A stretch of DNA of 64,000 bases from Reticulitermes speratus (GCA_021186555.1 JAJKFL010000004.1:12766779-12830778); one strand, 5' to 3'. Positions 12,278-24,662 are shown, counted from the stretch's first letter. Program-made: numbers and translations. The notes: generated by a model not told the origin, from the sequence alone.

Positions 12278-12312
12278 CTGAAGATGACTCAGTTTAGTCG
12301 AAACACGTCATG
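12278..12312 (+). ncRNA. Hammerhead-ribozyme-like motif
   Basis: Plus strand core: CTGAAGA (12278-12284), helix II GACT/AGTC (12286-12289 and 12296-12299), GAAAC (12300-12304), loop AC, and GTC (12307-12309). All core elements are present, but the flanks do not form a convincing helix I (CTC against ATG). Probably inactive alone. Confidence 0.5.
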
Positions 12313-12401
12313 TACATATCACAATCTGACGTCTCAAGAAACAGGTCTTTAGAATAAGTCGTGTTTCGTGGTCGTTTTAATAAATGTCTAAGCTATCTCG
12401 T

Positions 12402-12505
12402 TCCCAGGGGGTAAAGCGGTCGAGGCGTGAAGCTGAGCACTCATCTACCTCTAGTACCGAGGTTAAGAATGCGTGGAGCTATACGTCTACTCCCCGTAAG
12501 CCTTC
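12402..12505 (+). mobile_element. SINE family B fragment
   Basis: cccagggggtaaagcggtcg, then actcatctacctctagtacc, then gagctatacgtctactcccc: the 3' half of family B (compare 14107-14210), without the tRNA head. Confidence 0.75.
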
Positions 12506-12509
12506 ATCG

Positions 12510-13940
12510 CTTTCACAAGAACATATTTTATGTCTAAGTTGCCTGGTATGTGTGGTGCATCCAGTTACTCGCGCTGCCTACATGCTGTCCGTAGGAATTC
12601 ACCAAAGCCATATTTCAGCGGACTTCGCAAACCGCCAACCAGCCCACAAAGGTTGGCTGTGCTGGCCTCAATTCCTTCACTACATGACTACTCTAAGAAA
12701 ACCCTCTGACTCTGTGACCGTGACGTTTTCAAACAAGTGCCGGTAGTTATTGCAATATAAGCATGTAGACCCACAAATCAATGGTATCGGCGTCAAGTCC
12801 GTCATGATTGACAGGAAGAGTTTCTAAACGCAAGTGCGAAGCCTTATGCTTGTTGTTGTTGAATTCAAGCAAGACACAGTAAAGAAATGGGAGGAATTTC
12901 TGGTATATGAGCGTAAAAAAATGCTGATGTTGCAAGCTGATCCACCGTGAAAGTATAATTCTGTTGGTTAAAGCTGCCAACAGAAAATCGAAACCAAGCA
13001 GAAGGGCTGTGAGTTGTGCAAAGCCCAAATCGATATCCCTTGTTCCTTTCATCCACTCCTGCACACGAAACACATTGATGGGCTGACAAAGAAACCTTGC
13101 AACTACGGCAACACTTATTTCAAAACTGATTTTGTAGAGGTTGTTCTACTACAAGGCGTGACTACAGCAGCACACAAAATATGTGCGTTCTCACGTCTGA
13201 AAGAAACACTCATTTTGTGACGTCGTCTACAATATTGTCGATGTTCTCGCTTCCCTGTCCCCATTCGAAACCAGAGGAGCGGACCAGAAATTGTGCCTTG
13301 GTGAACATCACTAAGTGATTAGCAACTCTTCCTAGAAATTCCGTAGTTCGCAATTTCGGAAACTTCGCTCGGAAATCTACCCAACCTGCAACCGCTGTGC
13401 ACAGCCCTTCCTTCTGCATCCTTTCCACCTGGTATTATAAAACCTATGTAGATAATACACCGTCGTTAAAAATCCTCAACAAGTCTCGGTAAGCACAATT
13501 ACACCCAGCCCTTGTTTTACGCCCTAGTTGCTATCCTGAAAAAATGTGCGTCAATTAAAAAAGCGTAAATCAAAACTGATATTCTCATAAGGAATAATGG
13601 AATAGGTACGGGATAGCGTAATAGAGCGCAGCCAGCCAATGGGCGTTAAACCGAAAATGAGGGGGTGTAAATTAAGAAATAGCGTGTATTGGCAAGGGGC
13701 GTTAAAGCAAAAAAAGGAGTAAAATAAAAGGACGTAAAAAAGGGCTGGGTGTATATGAGATGTGAGACTGTTATCCAGTCGATATGAAGTTTCTCTTCTG
13801 GCGTGTGAAGACGTGTATCTTGGTACGTCATATACCAAGTACCTACAATCACCCTTTAACCTTGAAGATTTACGTAACATGATCCTCGAAACGTTGATAA
13901 ATATCCACCAGTTCTATGACGTCACATTCCAGATAATAAC
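12510..13940. other. Interval without recognisable gene
   Basis: Unique sequence. Frames up to 120 codons occur on both strands (for example minus 12747-13073 and minus 13551-13880). None shows a recognisable domain, and overlapping frames compete. I cannot support a gene here. Confidence 0.5.
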
Positions 13941-13953
13941 ACTACACGGTAAT

Positions 13954-14230
13954 ATAGTGGGCCGCGATAGCTCAGTCGGTATAGCGACTCGCTACGAGCT
14001 GGACGGTCCGGGGATTGAATCCCGGTGCGGGCGAGATTTTCAGCACCTGTCCAGACCGGCCCTGGGGCCTACCCAGCCTCCTGCACAATGGGTACCGGGT
14101 CATTCCCGGGGGTAAAGCGGCAGGGGCGTGACGTTGACCACCCACCCTCATCTAGTGCCGGGGTTAAAGAAAGAGTAGAGCTATACCTCTACTCCCCTCT
14201 GGACATTCATGGCCTGTTCTAGGGTGAACT
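13954..14230 (+). mobile_element. SINE family B, near full length
   Basis: Best copy of the family: tRNA-like head with A box tagctcagtcggtatagcg and B box gggattgaatcccgg, then ccagaccggccctggggcct, aatgggtaccgggtcattcc, gggggtaaagcggc, agagctatacctctactccc and the end ctagggtgaactt. It is flanked by diverged direct repeats (ctacacggtaat at 13942-13953, ttacacgttaat at 14231-14242). Other copies are at 10188, 28198, 42312, 49219 and 55866. Confidence 0.92.
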
Positions 14231-14242
14231 TTACACGTTAAT

Positions 14243-14672
14243 GTAAGTCTGAGGTACAACGCATGCGTTCTGGAATGGTAGCCGGAATTTCAACAGCCAT
14301 ATCGCGGATGATAAGAAATAAATCCACGAAGTGGCATGTGAAGATAAGATGTGCAACGTTGCAGGTGGAAGCAAGACACCAAAACACTGTGTCGTTCGGC
14401 CGGTAAGCAACACCAGAACGCTGTGTGGTGACAGCGAATGATACACGCGAAGCAGGCCTCTAAAAATGCTGTTGCAGGGTTAAAGTTCACGTTCTACCTT
14501 AAGGCAACAATCTCAGGGTTCAGCGGACTGGGAAATTAGAATAGCCCGCCCAACGCAACAGCAACGCAGTGGACTGCCCTACAGGCGCATTGCGATGGGC
14601 AATATGCCCTACTGCCTTTCAAAACGTAAAGGAAACCAAAAAGGACTCAGGATCGACCTGTGTGCCTCTTCA
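14243..14672. other. Interval without recognisable gene
   Basis: Unique sequence; no domain seen in any frame. Confidence 0.5.
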
Positions 14673-14673
14673 A

Positions 14674-14992
14674 AACGCGGTGGAGCAGTTGGTTTAGGCA
14701 CTGTGCTACAAGCCGGAAGGTCGCGGGTTCGATTCCCGATGGGGTCATTGGGATTTTTCATTGACCTAATCATTTCGGTCGCACTATGACCCTGGGGTCG
14801 ACTCAGTCTCTAACAGAAATGAGTACCAGGAATATTTCCTGAGGGGTAAAGGCGGCCGGTGCTTAGGGATAACAACCTTACCACCTTCATGTGCCGATTG
14901 TCTTCAAATCTGGGAGCATCAAACTCCTGGAACCCTAAGGGCCTGTCCAGGCCTGTAATGGCACTGCTTTACCTTTACCTTTACCTTTTAAA
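14674..14992 (+). mobile_element. SINE family C with (TTTACC)n tail
   Basis: tRNA-like head (A box agttggtttaggcact, B box gggttcgattcccgatgggg), then ggtcgcactatgaccctggg, tctaacagaaatgagtacca, ggcctgtccaggcctgtaat and a (TTTACC)n tail. A second, head-less copy lies at 41612-41826. Confidence 0.9.
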
Positions 14993-14999
14993 AACGGGA

Positions 15000-16734
15000 A
15001 CTTCCCAGTATAACCAAAAAAGAAATCTCCCATTATATAGAGTAACCCTGAAGTCAGCAACCATCAGCTTTGCCAATGCCAACGTACAGCTACGTCAGCA
15101 AATTTGCAGACGGTGTCACGGCGCTGTGAGTTGTGCACTGAACTCAATTGAAACAATTTTTATACATTCATTATTTGTGTCAATGACTTCCCTTTGTGTT
15201 TGCACAAGTCATAATATATTTATGTCATCAACATAACTGATTGTAATTGTTTCTGTGTTGATGACATAAATAACTATTTTATATATTCATTAAGTAATAA
15301 AGGTATTTACAACGTATTTAGTGTACTTTTTATTAACAAATTAACTGACATCTGGACCACTCTATATACTTCCACTTCAACATACAGGGTGTCATTAATG
15401 GTTTTATCTCCATGAAGGACCTCTTACTTAATCACATATTCTATAGAGGCTAAATCACTCGGATATAAATTCAAAGTTTCGCTTCGTCGCCATGTTAAGT
15501 TTTGCACATATGTTTATGGCTCGTTCCCGTGTCAAATTTCATGTACTCGGATCCAGCTGTTCCATTAGACATCCCAACCAAACTTAAGACTAAATAAATC
15601 TTCACACGTCAAGAATTACGCTGTTTTTTTTTATCCTACCAAAACATAACCACAACAAAATCTGCACATTCCTTCAGGATCCGATATCAAAAGTTCGCAC
15701 TTCCGCCATGTTGTTGTCATTGACTGTAGTAATTATTAGGTGCGTAACAGGGGGAGTCATTCAAAACGATTATGTTTATAACAAGTTTTGTGAAAATCTG
15801 TCAACAAGTTCAAATACTTGAAATGTAGACACAGAGAGAGAGAGAGAGAGGTGGTGAATCTAACCAAATATCTAAAACAGTTGCCATTTGAGAGGCTAAT
15901 TGTGAATTGGAACAGACAGGAAGATCTAAAATGCTAAACCTTAAGGAGGAAGAGGAGGAGAAAAAAGAAGAAGAACGTGTTCCTGTCTTTCTGACCGACA
16001 GACAGGAACAGACACACACCTCTAAACACTTTGAATTTAAGTGCTAATCAATGACTGCCCTGTAACTTTCGTTACGAATTCAGCAGCCCTAAAAAGGAAG
16101 TCCTGTAACACAAAGCACGTGTTACAAGTTCTTCGAGAGACTTTTGTTAAATATAGATAAGATAAACGTGGAAGAGAAAAAGTACATTAAAAGAACTTGC
16201 TTATTTGTACAGAAGTGAGTTACGTTTTTGTTATGATCTGACATAGAACAGAAACAGGCTCCAGGAGCCCAAAAGTATCGACTGACCATTGTTCATGCAC
16301 CTCCGCAGGAGTTCGCTCACGTGTCAATGATACATGGCTGACAGAGGAATCGGTCTGTAGAGAGAAATGAGGAAAGAATATAAATAGCAAAGGTGCTGAC
16401 TGCGCATGTCTCGCGGATGTCAGACACAAACAGCAGCATATCATATCAGTTGCGTCAGATGTGAAATGCCCACAACTGGTCACATGAAGCCAACAGCACG
16501 TGGTGAGTCATGCCGGTGTTCGCGTATTGGGGCGACCCACTGAGCACTGTTGTCTTGGTCAGCAGATATAGTTCGAAATGTCAGCCGAAGATGACGTCAT
16601 GTAGATGTCTACCAACCGTGAGAAAATTTGGGCGTATCTAGTATCTTGGAAGGAATTTTAATGGTACAGCCTTGCTGCTGCCCAGAAACTGTCACAGGCT
16701 GACAAATTGCAAACGTTTTAACGGATGATCGAGC
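15000..16734. other. Interval with simple repeats and hairpins, no gene recognised
   Basis: A 17-bp perfect inverted repeat (atttatgtcatcaacat at 15218, its inverse at 15256-15272) sits in AT-rich DNA. A (GA)n tract lies at about 15833-15850, and a purine-rich tract at 15945-15975. A 10-bp hairpin, gttcctgtct/agacaggaac, lies at about 15979-16010. No coding frame is supported. Confidence 0.6.
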
Positions 16735-16747
16735 AAAGTTCATAATT

Positions 16748-17036
16748 GGCCGTGCCATGGCTCAGGCGGTTAGTCGCCGGCCTCTCACTGCGGAGGCCCG
16801 GGTTCGATACTGGGTCAGTCCATGTGGGGTTTGTGGTGGACAAAGTGGCACTGGGACAGGTTTTTCTCCGAGTTGTCGGTTTTCCCCTGTCAATTTCATT
16901 CCACTGGTGCTCCATTACTTGTAAAACTTGGTAAAAAACTGCTCATCTTCATCATCATCATAGGGTTGTACAAAAAGCCTTAAGGCTGTTGGTCGTCAGT
17001 AGCATCTGCTGCGGGGCCCTTCACCATGTAAAAGAA
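16748..17036 (+). mobile_element. SINE family D, full length
   Basis: tRNA-like head (gccatggctcaggcggttag as A box region, cccgggttcgatactggg as B box), body gacaaagtggcactgggaca, then gttttcccctgtcaatttca and attccactggtgctccatta, ending in a unit with gcatctgctgcggggccctt and an A-rich tail. A 13-bp direct repeat, aaagttcataatt, flanks it at 16735-16747 and 17037-17049. The segment from about 16859 to 16920 is the part that resembles the 92-bp satellite at 1-3108. Confidence 0.95.
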
Positions 17037-17079
17037 AAAGTTCATAATTACGAATTAAAGAATTTTTTCTACCTACTGC

Positions 17080-17480
17080 AAAGTGTTGGGCTGTACAGTG
17101 TATCGTCTTCCGCCACTGCAACGTGTTGGGCTGTACAGTGTATCGTCTTCCGCCACTGCAACGTGTTGGGCTGTACAGTGTATCGTCTTCCGCCACTGCA
17201 AAGTGTTGGGCTGTACAGTGTATCGTCTTCCGCCACTGCAAAGTGTTGGGCTGTACAGTGTATCGTCTTCCGCCACTGCAAAGTGTTGGGCTGTACAGTG
17301 TATCGTCTTCCGCCACTGCAAAGTGTTGGGCTGTACAGTGTATCGTCTTCCGCCACTGCAAAGTGTTGGGCTGTACAGTGTATCGTCTTCCGCCACTGCA
17401 AAGTGTTGGGCTGTACAGTGTATCGTCTTCCGCCACTGCAAAGTGTTGGGCTGTACAGTGTATCGTCTTCCGCCACTGCA
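17080..17480. repeat. 40-bp minisatellite, 10 copies
   Basis: Unit aagtgttgggctgtacagtg plus tatcgtcttccgccactgca, period 40, almost perfect; the first copies have cgtgttggg instead of agtgttggg. Because 40 is not a multiple of 3 and the unit has no stop in any frame on either strand, frames of 120-259 codons overlap on both strands. These are by-products. It lies 30 bp after SINE D. Confidence 0.97.
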
Positions 17481-18500
17481 TACACCACGTTACAACAAAC
17501 CACCTCAGTACTGCAGGGTGACCACACATGTTAGTCGCCAAGAGACCGGCTCGTCCGATCCAGTCGCTGGCGACTGGTCGCGAAGGTACAGTAAGCTACA
17601 TTTCGGTCGCGTCAGAGCGAGAGGTCTTATACAAACAAATGGGACAGTCAAACAGAACACAAATCGCACGTCGCACACGACCGGTCTCGTACATTTAGGT
17701 GTGTCAGGGGGACAGCCGCCGAACAGTGACGTCGTAGATGGCGGAGATGAACTGCAGGTTACCGGGAATCAGGAGCTGCAACTGTTGTTGCAATGTACGT
17801 GTGGTTCAGTTTTGGACTGGATTGCGTTACTGAGCGATACAGCGGTTTTGGAGTTCCAGTAAAAGTTGCTGTGATATCTAAAGTGCCATAATTCTCATAC
17901 TAAGTTTGATGAAAATTCATCAGTTCGTTTCAAAGTTATTGTGGTTAACCTACACACACATTATGTCACAAACATATACAAGAAGTAGCCTATAAACAGA
18001 ATTACCTCTAAGAACAAGTCACGTTGGCACTTCTTAACAGAATATTTGCTATTCCACGGGAAAGTGGAAACCCTCTGCACTACAGCAGCCTGCATTCGAG
18101 TCATGTTAGCTACTTTTTAATAAATCATCCTTTCAGAGGATAAACAAGAAGAAAGTTAACCTAGAAAGAACATTTGTGTTACCGGCAATGTAAAATCCTT
18201 TGATTCTTTCAAAGTACATAAATTGATATCGAGTGGAATCAATCAATATCAGTACACAGACATAACCTGACTATATACACATATATACACATATATATAC
18301 ACATATCTCAGGTATCTTATTGACGTAACGGCTCTAGAATGTAACAGGGCGAGAGCAAGAACGAATTAAGTCTCTTATGCTTAACTGTGATACTGTACAC
18401 TTGAAGTTGTTATACGAACTGGAAGTGATATTAAACAGAGATACTGCAGCATGAATATACTTTAAGCATATTAAAAAGCAAAATGACGTCTAAAGTGTTG
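17481..18500. other. Interval without recognisable gene
   Basis: From 17481 to about 17860 one plus frame stays open as an extension of the minisatellite frame (ending EFQ at 17862) with no recognisable domain. An (AC/AT)n microsatellite lies near 18270-18305. Confidence 0.5.
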
Positions 18501-18512
18501 CGACATTGTCGG

Positions 18513-19236
18513 ATTATTGAAGTGACACACACATTATTGAAGTGACACACATATTATTATTTAAGTGACGCACACATTATTAACGTTACACACACATTAT
18601 TGAAGTTACACACACATTATTGAAGTGACACACACATTATTGAAGTGACACACACATCATTGAAGTGACACACATATTATTGAAGTGACGCACACATTAT
18701 TAAAGTTACACACACATTATTGAAGTTACACACACATTATTGAAGTGACACATTATTGAAGTGACACACATATTATTGAAGTGACGCACACATTATTAAA
18801 GTTACACACACATTATTGAAGTTACACACACATTATTGAAGTGACACACATTATTGAAGTGACACACATATTATTGAAGTGACGCACACATTATTAAAGT
18901 TACACACACATTATTGAAGTTACACACACATTATTGAAGTGACACACATATTATTGAAGTGACGCACACATTATTAAAGTTACACACACATTATTGAAGT
19001 TACACACACATTATTGAAGTGACACACACATTATTGAAATGACACACATTATTGAAGTGACGCCACATATTATTGAAGTGACACACATATTATTGAAGAG
19101 ACACACTTTATTGAAGAGACACGCATATTATTGAAGTGACACACATATTATTGAAGAGACACGCATATTATTGAAGTGACACACATTATTGAAGAGACAC
19201 GCATATTATTGAAGTGGCACACATATTATTGAAGTG
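18513..19236. repeat. AC-rich minisatellite, about 20-bp unit
   Basis: Units of the type cacacattattgaagtgaca vary in length (roughly 15-21 bp) and in sequence (gttacaca, gtgacgca, gagacacg). Blocks of several units recur, for example the series with gtgacgcacacattattaaa near 18685, 18783, 18882 and 18960. Confidence 0.93.
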
Positions 19237-19282
19237 ACATGTATTTCACTTCTTCTACCGTCTCGTTTTTTGTTGTATACAC

Positions 19283-19462
19283 ACAAATTCAGAAGGTGGC
19301 TCTGCTTCCATCATCAGGAAAAATACAAAACGTATAAAACATACACTATTTGGTCTGCTGAAACACACTAGTCCCATTCAATGAACTTAACACTGTAGTT
19401 GTTATAAGTACTGCATCTGATGACAGAAGCAGAAAATATTTCGAAACTTTTTGTGTTCTAAC
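19283..19462. repeat. Inverted pair of decayed hammerhead motifs
   Basis: The minus strand near 19320 reads CCTGATGATGGAAGCAG; the plus strand at about 19427 reads CTGATGACAGAAGCAG followed by TTTCGAAACTTTTTGTG. The two halves are inverted relative to each other and share gaagcag. The CUGAUGA and GAAAC pieces are visible but helix II is poor. Probably a decayed Penelope-like terminus. Confidence 0.5.
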
Positions 19463-19465
19463 TAA

Positions 19466-19957
19466 AACAATGAACTGGAAAAGTCAAATGCATTTTATCT
19501 CTCTAAGCACAGTGACAAGGTCTCCTATGGCCAGCAGTCTCTTGCATTCAAAGTTAAGACCCAAAGCTTTTGATCTGAAATACGGCTCTACCCTCAATGT
19601 AGTTATTAAGTGTATTACAACCTGACTGTGTGTTCAATTGGTGCCGGCAGCTTTATGCTGATCGAATGTTGTTACAAACTGTAAACTATTCGGTTATAAT
19701 GTGCACATTCAATCACTCATTTGCATCTGACAGAAAGAAAGAACAGTAAATATTTATGTCATTACATTATGGTAACTGTGTGACGGTTTGTTTCAAAATG
19801 ACCGATTCTTCACTAGCGATTTCAAATTTTTTTTTACCAACGCGTCCACAGCAATTCTGTTTCCTTACTGCTAACTGAGGACCATATACATCTACGATAT
19901 TACACCTACGTCTGTTAATCTCCATAACGACGCAGTTTTCTACAAAACTACTCTACC
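19466..19957. other. Interval without recognisable gene
   Basis: Unique AT-rich sequence; nothing recognised. Confidence 0.5.
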
Positions 19958-19965
19958 TTATGCAG

Positions 19966-20311
19966 CAGGGGTGGCCAAACCGCGGCTCGCGCGCCACATG
20001 CTGCTCTTTGACATATAATATGCGGCTCGCGGAAATATGTTGGCTGAGCTCCTTTTTGCATTACAATTCATATAAAAGGTAAATAAAAAAATTCAAGCTT
20101 TATAATTATTTACCGGTATAAACTGAGAGCGCACTGGATTAAAACGTAAGTTTAATGTTTATGGTGAGTAAATATATTTAAGAATTTTTGTAACAAAATG
20201 TGCGTGTAACAATAAAAACGTGTGTGTAATATTTGTTCATGTCTTGCGGCTCTGAAACATCTGAAGTTTGTCGTATGTGGCTCTTATGGTAAGCAAGTTT
20301 GGCCACCCCTG
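19966..20311. mobile_element. Small non-autonomous hAT-type element
   Basis: 346 bp. The left end caggggtggccaaac is the inverse of the right end gtttggccacccctg (one mismatch). Imperfect 8-bp direct repeats flank it: ttatgcag (19958-19965) and ttatagag (20312-20319). Inside, gcggctcgcg-like words recur near the left end. The terminal sequence and 8-bp duplication fit the hAT superfamily; no transposase. Confidence 0.87.
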
Positions 20312-20319
20312 TTATAGAG

Positions 20320-21744
20320 GTCGCCTCGTGTGAGATACACCAGGGTTGATATTAATCCATAGCACTCGATACAAATCACTAAGAGTCGATAATAATCGAC
20401 GGTAATACATCCGTGTCGACAGTAATCGATAACACTCATTCATAATTACAGTTGTCATGGTTACGAGAGGTTGAGACTCTCCTCTGTGAGGTACCGGCTG
20501 AGGTCCAAGAAATAGTTGAGCATGGAGTATATAATGAAACACAGCACAACCAGATGGCAGCACACTGGTATATAAAATAAAAGTTTCATTTTATCGTCAA
20601 ATAAAGGAACCACAGGTGCACTATCGCCATACGCCTTTATAGCTTGGTGCACAGTTACTATGCTTGGACTGCCTGACCCTGAAGATAAAATCATTACCAT
20701 CCTTCGAAACGTCGGTAATTGTTTACCAGTCAACACAGCCTAACACCGCCATGTAAAAGTCAAATGTTACAAATCAAATTTTTGTCTATGTTTCTGTTCC
20801 GCTCTATTTTATGCTTGTGACGTTGCTGGTTTCTGAAGCCATGAGGTCAGCCTTTACGGCCGACGCTTGTCGTCGGTCTCTGGACGACTTAATTTTGGTA
20901 TTGCGCGATTGAGAAGGAATACAAGGCCACAGGAAGGGTGTGTCAAGCACAGGCAATTACAGTTACACTTCCCTAACTTCTAATTAGACTTTCTCGAAGG
21001 CCTAACCTCAATTTTCTTTTATGTGCCCCCTTTTTTTAATGTGTTATTTTTTGCCCCCCTCTAGCACCATTTGTACTTATGAATAGGCAGTTAGCTTTCT
21101 TTTTTCCCGTTATGTCTGCCATCTATATTGCTTGCGTGCCATGCGGTTATGAGCGCAATGCTGACCAACCCTCTTTCCGTACCGCTTTTAATCACCCCCT
21201 TCCCCGCACCGAAAAGCCACCTTATCTGTAAGCACGAAACTTACATAGGCCCTTCTGACCACTCAAGTCACAAAGGCCTACTCACACACACACACGCAGC
21301 AAGGGAAAAAATATTTTTATATGTTATCATCCCCATCTCAGACAGTATGACTCTGAACTAAAACGCAAAGTTACCCTGCCAACCCCCTTCGCTATTCTGA
21401 CCGAAGTCATTGGCGCTGTGTACAGCCTGCAGATAGAATCAACAAAGCCAATAAAACTTTTGTGTTATGTCAGGCACGGCAATGAGGGAAGTTAGTGTAG
21501 AAAATGGAACAGGAGGAGTGACTTGCGGAAAGATAAATTGTAACAAGTTTTACTGAATCCCCAACCCAAATATTACCCTCAAGTTATCAGTCCTTATATT
21601 AAATCTTTAAAGTCAGTGGTTACTGTAATACCACCGGACGTAACATGAAATACCCAACATCCTTACCACATCGTGTATGATTACCATTTATTACATGAGA
21701 TTCGCTCAAGCAACAGCGATTATTTCTTAAATAACTTTGACAGA
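20320..21744. other. Interval; decayed hammerhead-like motif at about 20676-20716
   Basis: No gene recognised. At 20676-20716 the plus strand reads ACCCTGAAGATAA, then CTTCGAAACGTCGGTAA, i.e. CUGAAGA ... GAAAC-GUC with a 3-bp helix I (ACC/GGT) but no intact helix II. The remainder is unique sequence, with T-rich stretches near 21030-21050. Confidence 0.5.
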
Positions 21745-22262
21745 ATGATTTTCGGGGGGGGGGGGGCGTTCGCAAAATTGCGAAAAGCGACCATTAGCTT
21801 TGTCATGTCTGTCCGTCCGCATAGAACAACTCGGCTCCCACTGGACGGATTTTCATGAAATTTTATATTTGACTATTTTTCGAAAATATGTCGAGAAAAT
21901 TCAAGTTTCGTTAAAATCTGACAACAATAACGGTACTTTACACGAAGACCTATGTACATTTATGATAATATCTCGCTGAATTCTTCTTAGAATGAAAAAT
22001 GTTTAAGACAAATCTTGTAGAGAAAATATAAACACACATTTTGTGTTCAGTAATATTTTTTCCAAAAAAAAATGTGTCGTTCATAAGATAATGTGGAAAA
22101 ATATGGTACAGCCAGACAGGCCACATATGACAATATAATACGGCGGATGAGTCTTGCACGCTCGATAACTAAAGGCTACAGACACACATTCAAAAATTTA
22201 ATACATATTGCTTTTCCACGGCAACAATGGCTACGCGAACGCGCCTCAGTATTATGTTACAC
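21745..22262 (+). repeat. Dispersed repeat, copy 2
   Basis: Inverted counterpart of 5147-5675 (see there). It starts after a poly-G tract (about 21754-21766) with cgttcgcaaaattgcgaaaa and gtctgtccgtccgc, continues through ctcggctcccactggacgg, and ends with ggctacgcgaacgcgcctca. The poly-G at one edge may be a length-variable junction. Confidence 0.85.
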
Positions 22263-22344
22263 GTACATTGCCTGTCCTGTTGTAATAACTAGTGATGCTG
22301 TTCTCTGTGCGTGATGTATGACTTAGACCACCCTCAATCTTCGG

Positions 22345-24610
22345 TGGGATGATCCCTGTTCACAAGGCTCAGTACGACTAATATCCAATGATCCCTCTTC
22401 ACAAGGCTCAGTACGACTAATATCCAATGATCCCTGTTCACAAGGCACAGTACGACTAATATCCAATGATCCCTGTTCACAAGGCTCAGTACGACTAATA
22501 TCCAATGATCCCTGTTCACAAGGCTCAGTACGACTAATATCCAATGATCCCTGTTCACAAGGCTCAGTACGACTAATATCCAATGATCCCTGTTCACAAG
22601 GCACAGTACGACTAATATCCAATGATCCCTGTTCACAAGGCTCAGTACGACTAATATCCAATGATCCCTGTTCACAAGGCTCAGTACGACTAATATCCAA
22701 TGATCCCTGTTCACAAGCCTCAGTACGACTAATATCCAATGATCCCTGTTCACAAGGCACAGTACGACTAATATCCAATGATCCCTGTTCACAAGGCTTA
22801 GTACGACTAATATCCAATGATCCCTGTTCACAAGGCTCAGTACGACTAATATCCAATGATCCCTGTTCACAAGGCTCAGTACGACTAATATCCAATGATC
22901 CCTGTTCACAAGGCTCAGTACGACTAATATCCAATGATCCCTGTTCACAAGGCTCAGTACGACTAATATCCAATGATCCCTGTTCACAAGGCTCAGTACG
23001 ACTAATATCCAATGATTCCTGTTCACATGGCACAGTACGACTAATATCCAATGATCCCTGTTCACATGGCACAGTACGACTAATATCCAATGATCCCTGT
23101 TCACAAGGCTCAGTACGACTAATATCCAATGATCCCTGTTCACAAGGCTTAGTACGACTAATATCCAATGATCCCTGTTCACAAGGCTCAGTACGATTAA
23201 TATCCAATGATCCCTGTTCACAAGGCACAGTACGACTAATATCCAATGATCCCTGTTCACAAGGCTCAGTACGACTAATATCCAATGATCCCTGTTCACA
23301 AGGCTCAGTACGACTAATATCCAATGATCCCTGTTCACAAGGCTCAGTACGACTAATATCCAATGATTCCTGTTCACAAGGCTCTGTACGGCTAATATTC
23401 AATGATCCCCTTTCACAAGGCTCAGTACGACTAATATCCAATGATCCCTGTTCACAAGGCTCAGTACGACTAATATCCAATGATCCCTGTTCACAAGGCA
23501 CAGTACGACTAATATCCAATGATCCCTGTTCACAAGGCACAGTACGACTAATATCCAATGATCCCTGTTCACAAGGCACAGTACGACTAATATCCAATGA
23601 TCCCTGTCACAAGGCTCAGTACGACTAATATCCAATGATCCCTGTTCACAAGGCTCAGTACGGCTAATATCCAATGATCCCTTTTCACAAGGCTCAGTAC
23701 GACTAATATCCAATGATCCCTTTTCACAAGGCTCAGTACGACTAATATCCAATGATCCCTGTTCACAAGGCACAGTACGACTAATATCCAATGATCCCTG
23801 TTCACAAGGCACAGTACGACTAATATCCAATGATCCCTGTTCACAAGGCTCAGTACGACTAATACCCAATGATCCCTGTTCACAAGGCACAGTACGACTA
23901 ATATCCAATGATCCCTGTTCACAAGGCACAGTACGACTAATATCCAATGATCCCTGTTCACAAGGCACAGTACGACTAATATCCAATGATCCCTGTTCAC
24001 AAGGCACAGTACGACTATTATCCAATGATCCCTGTTCACAAGGCACAGTACGACTAATATCCAATGATCCCTGTTCACAAGGCACAGTACGACTAATATC
24101 CAATGATCCCTGTTCACAAGGCACAGTACGACTAATATCCAATGATCCCTGTTCACAAGGCACAGTACGACTAATATCCAATGATCCCTGTTCACAAGGC
24201 ACAGTACGACTAATATTCAATGATCCCTGTTCACAAGGCACAGTACGACTAATATCCAATGATCCCTGTTCACAAGGCACAGTACGACTAATATCCAATG
24301 ATCCCTGTTCACAAGGCACAGTACGACTAATATCCAATGATCCCTGTTCACAAGGCACAGTACGACTAATATCCAATGATCCCTGTTCACAAGGCACAGT
24401 ACGACTAATATCCAATGATCCCTGTTCACAAGGCACAGTACGACTAATATCCAATGATCCCTGTTCACAAGGCACAGTACGACTAATATCCAATGATCCC
24501 TGTTCACAAGGCACAGTACGACTAATATCCAATGATCCCTGTTCACAAGGCACAGTACGACTAATATCCAATGATCCCTGTTCACAAGGCACAGTACGAC
24601 TAATATCCAA
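22345..24610. repeat. 39-bp minisatellite, about 58 copies
   Basis: Unit gatccctgttcacaaggctc plus agtacgactaatatccaat, period 39. Two main variants, ggcacagt and ggctcagt. The right part (from about 23880) is almost pure ggcacagt, while the left part is mixed. Since 39 = 13 codons and no stop occurs, two long minus-strand frames run through it (22323-23597 and 23399-24676, encoding repeats of DISRTVPCEQGSL or DISRTEPCEQGSL), broken by a 1-bp deletion at about 23607 (ccctgtcac). A second minus frame is open too, which argues against coding. Confidence 0.96.
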
Positions 24611-24662
24611 CGACCTACGAAGACCCACAAAGGAACATACAAAACCAAGTTTCCAAGACTCC

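Noticed and set aside
12747..13230. Possible host or transposon gene on the minus strand
   Set aside because: Two overlapping frames of 74-108 codons and a plus frame compete; I recognised no domain or motif.
13970..14040. Functional tRNA gene
   Set aside because: The tRNA-like head continues into the SINE B body, lacks a proper acceptor-stem closure and 3' terminator, and recurs as a dispersed family; the same holds for the heads at 8959, 14674, 16748 and 24928.
16996..17862. Protein with a THAP-like CxxxC motif in the 40-bp array (GCTVYRLPP)
   Set aside because: The resemblance is limited to a few residues repeated by the array and appears in all frames in turn.
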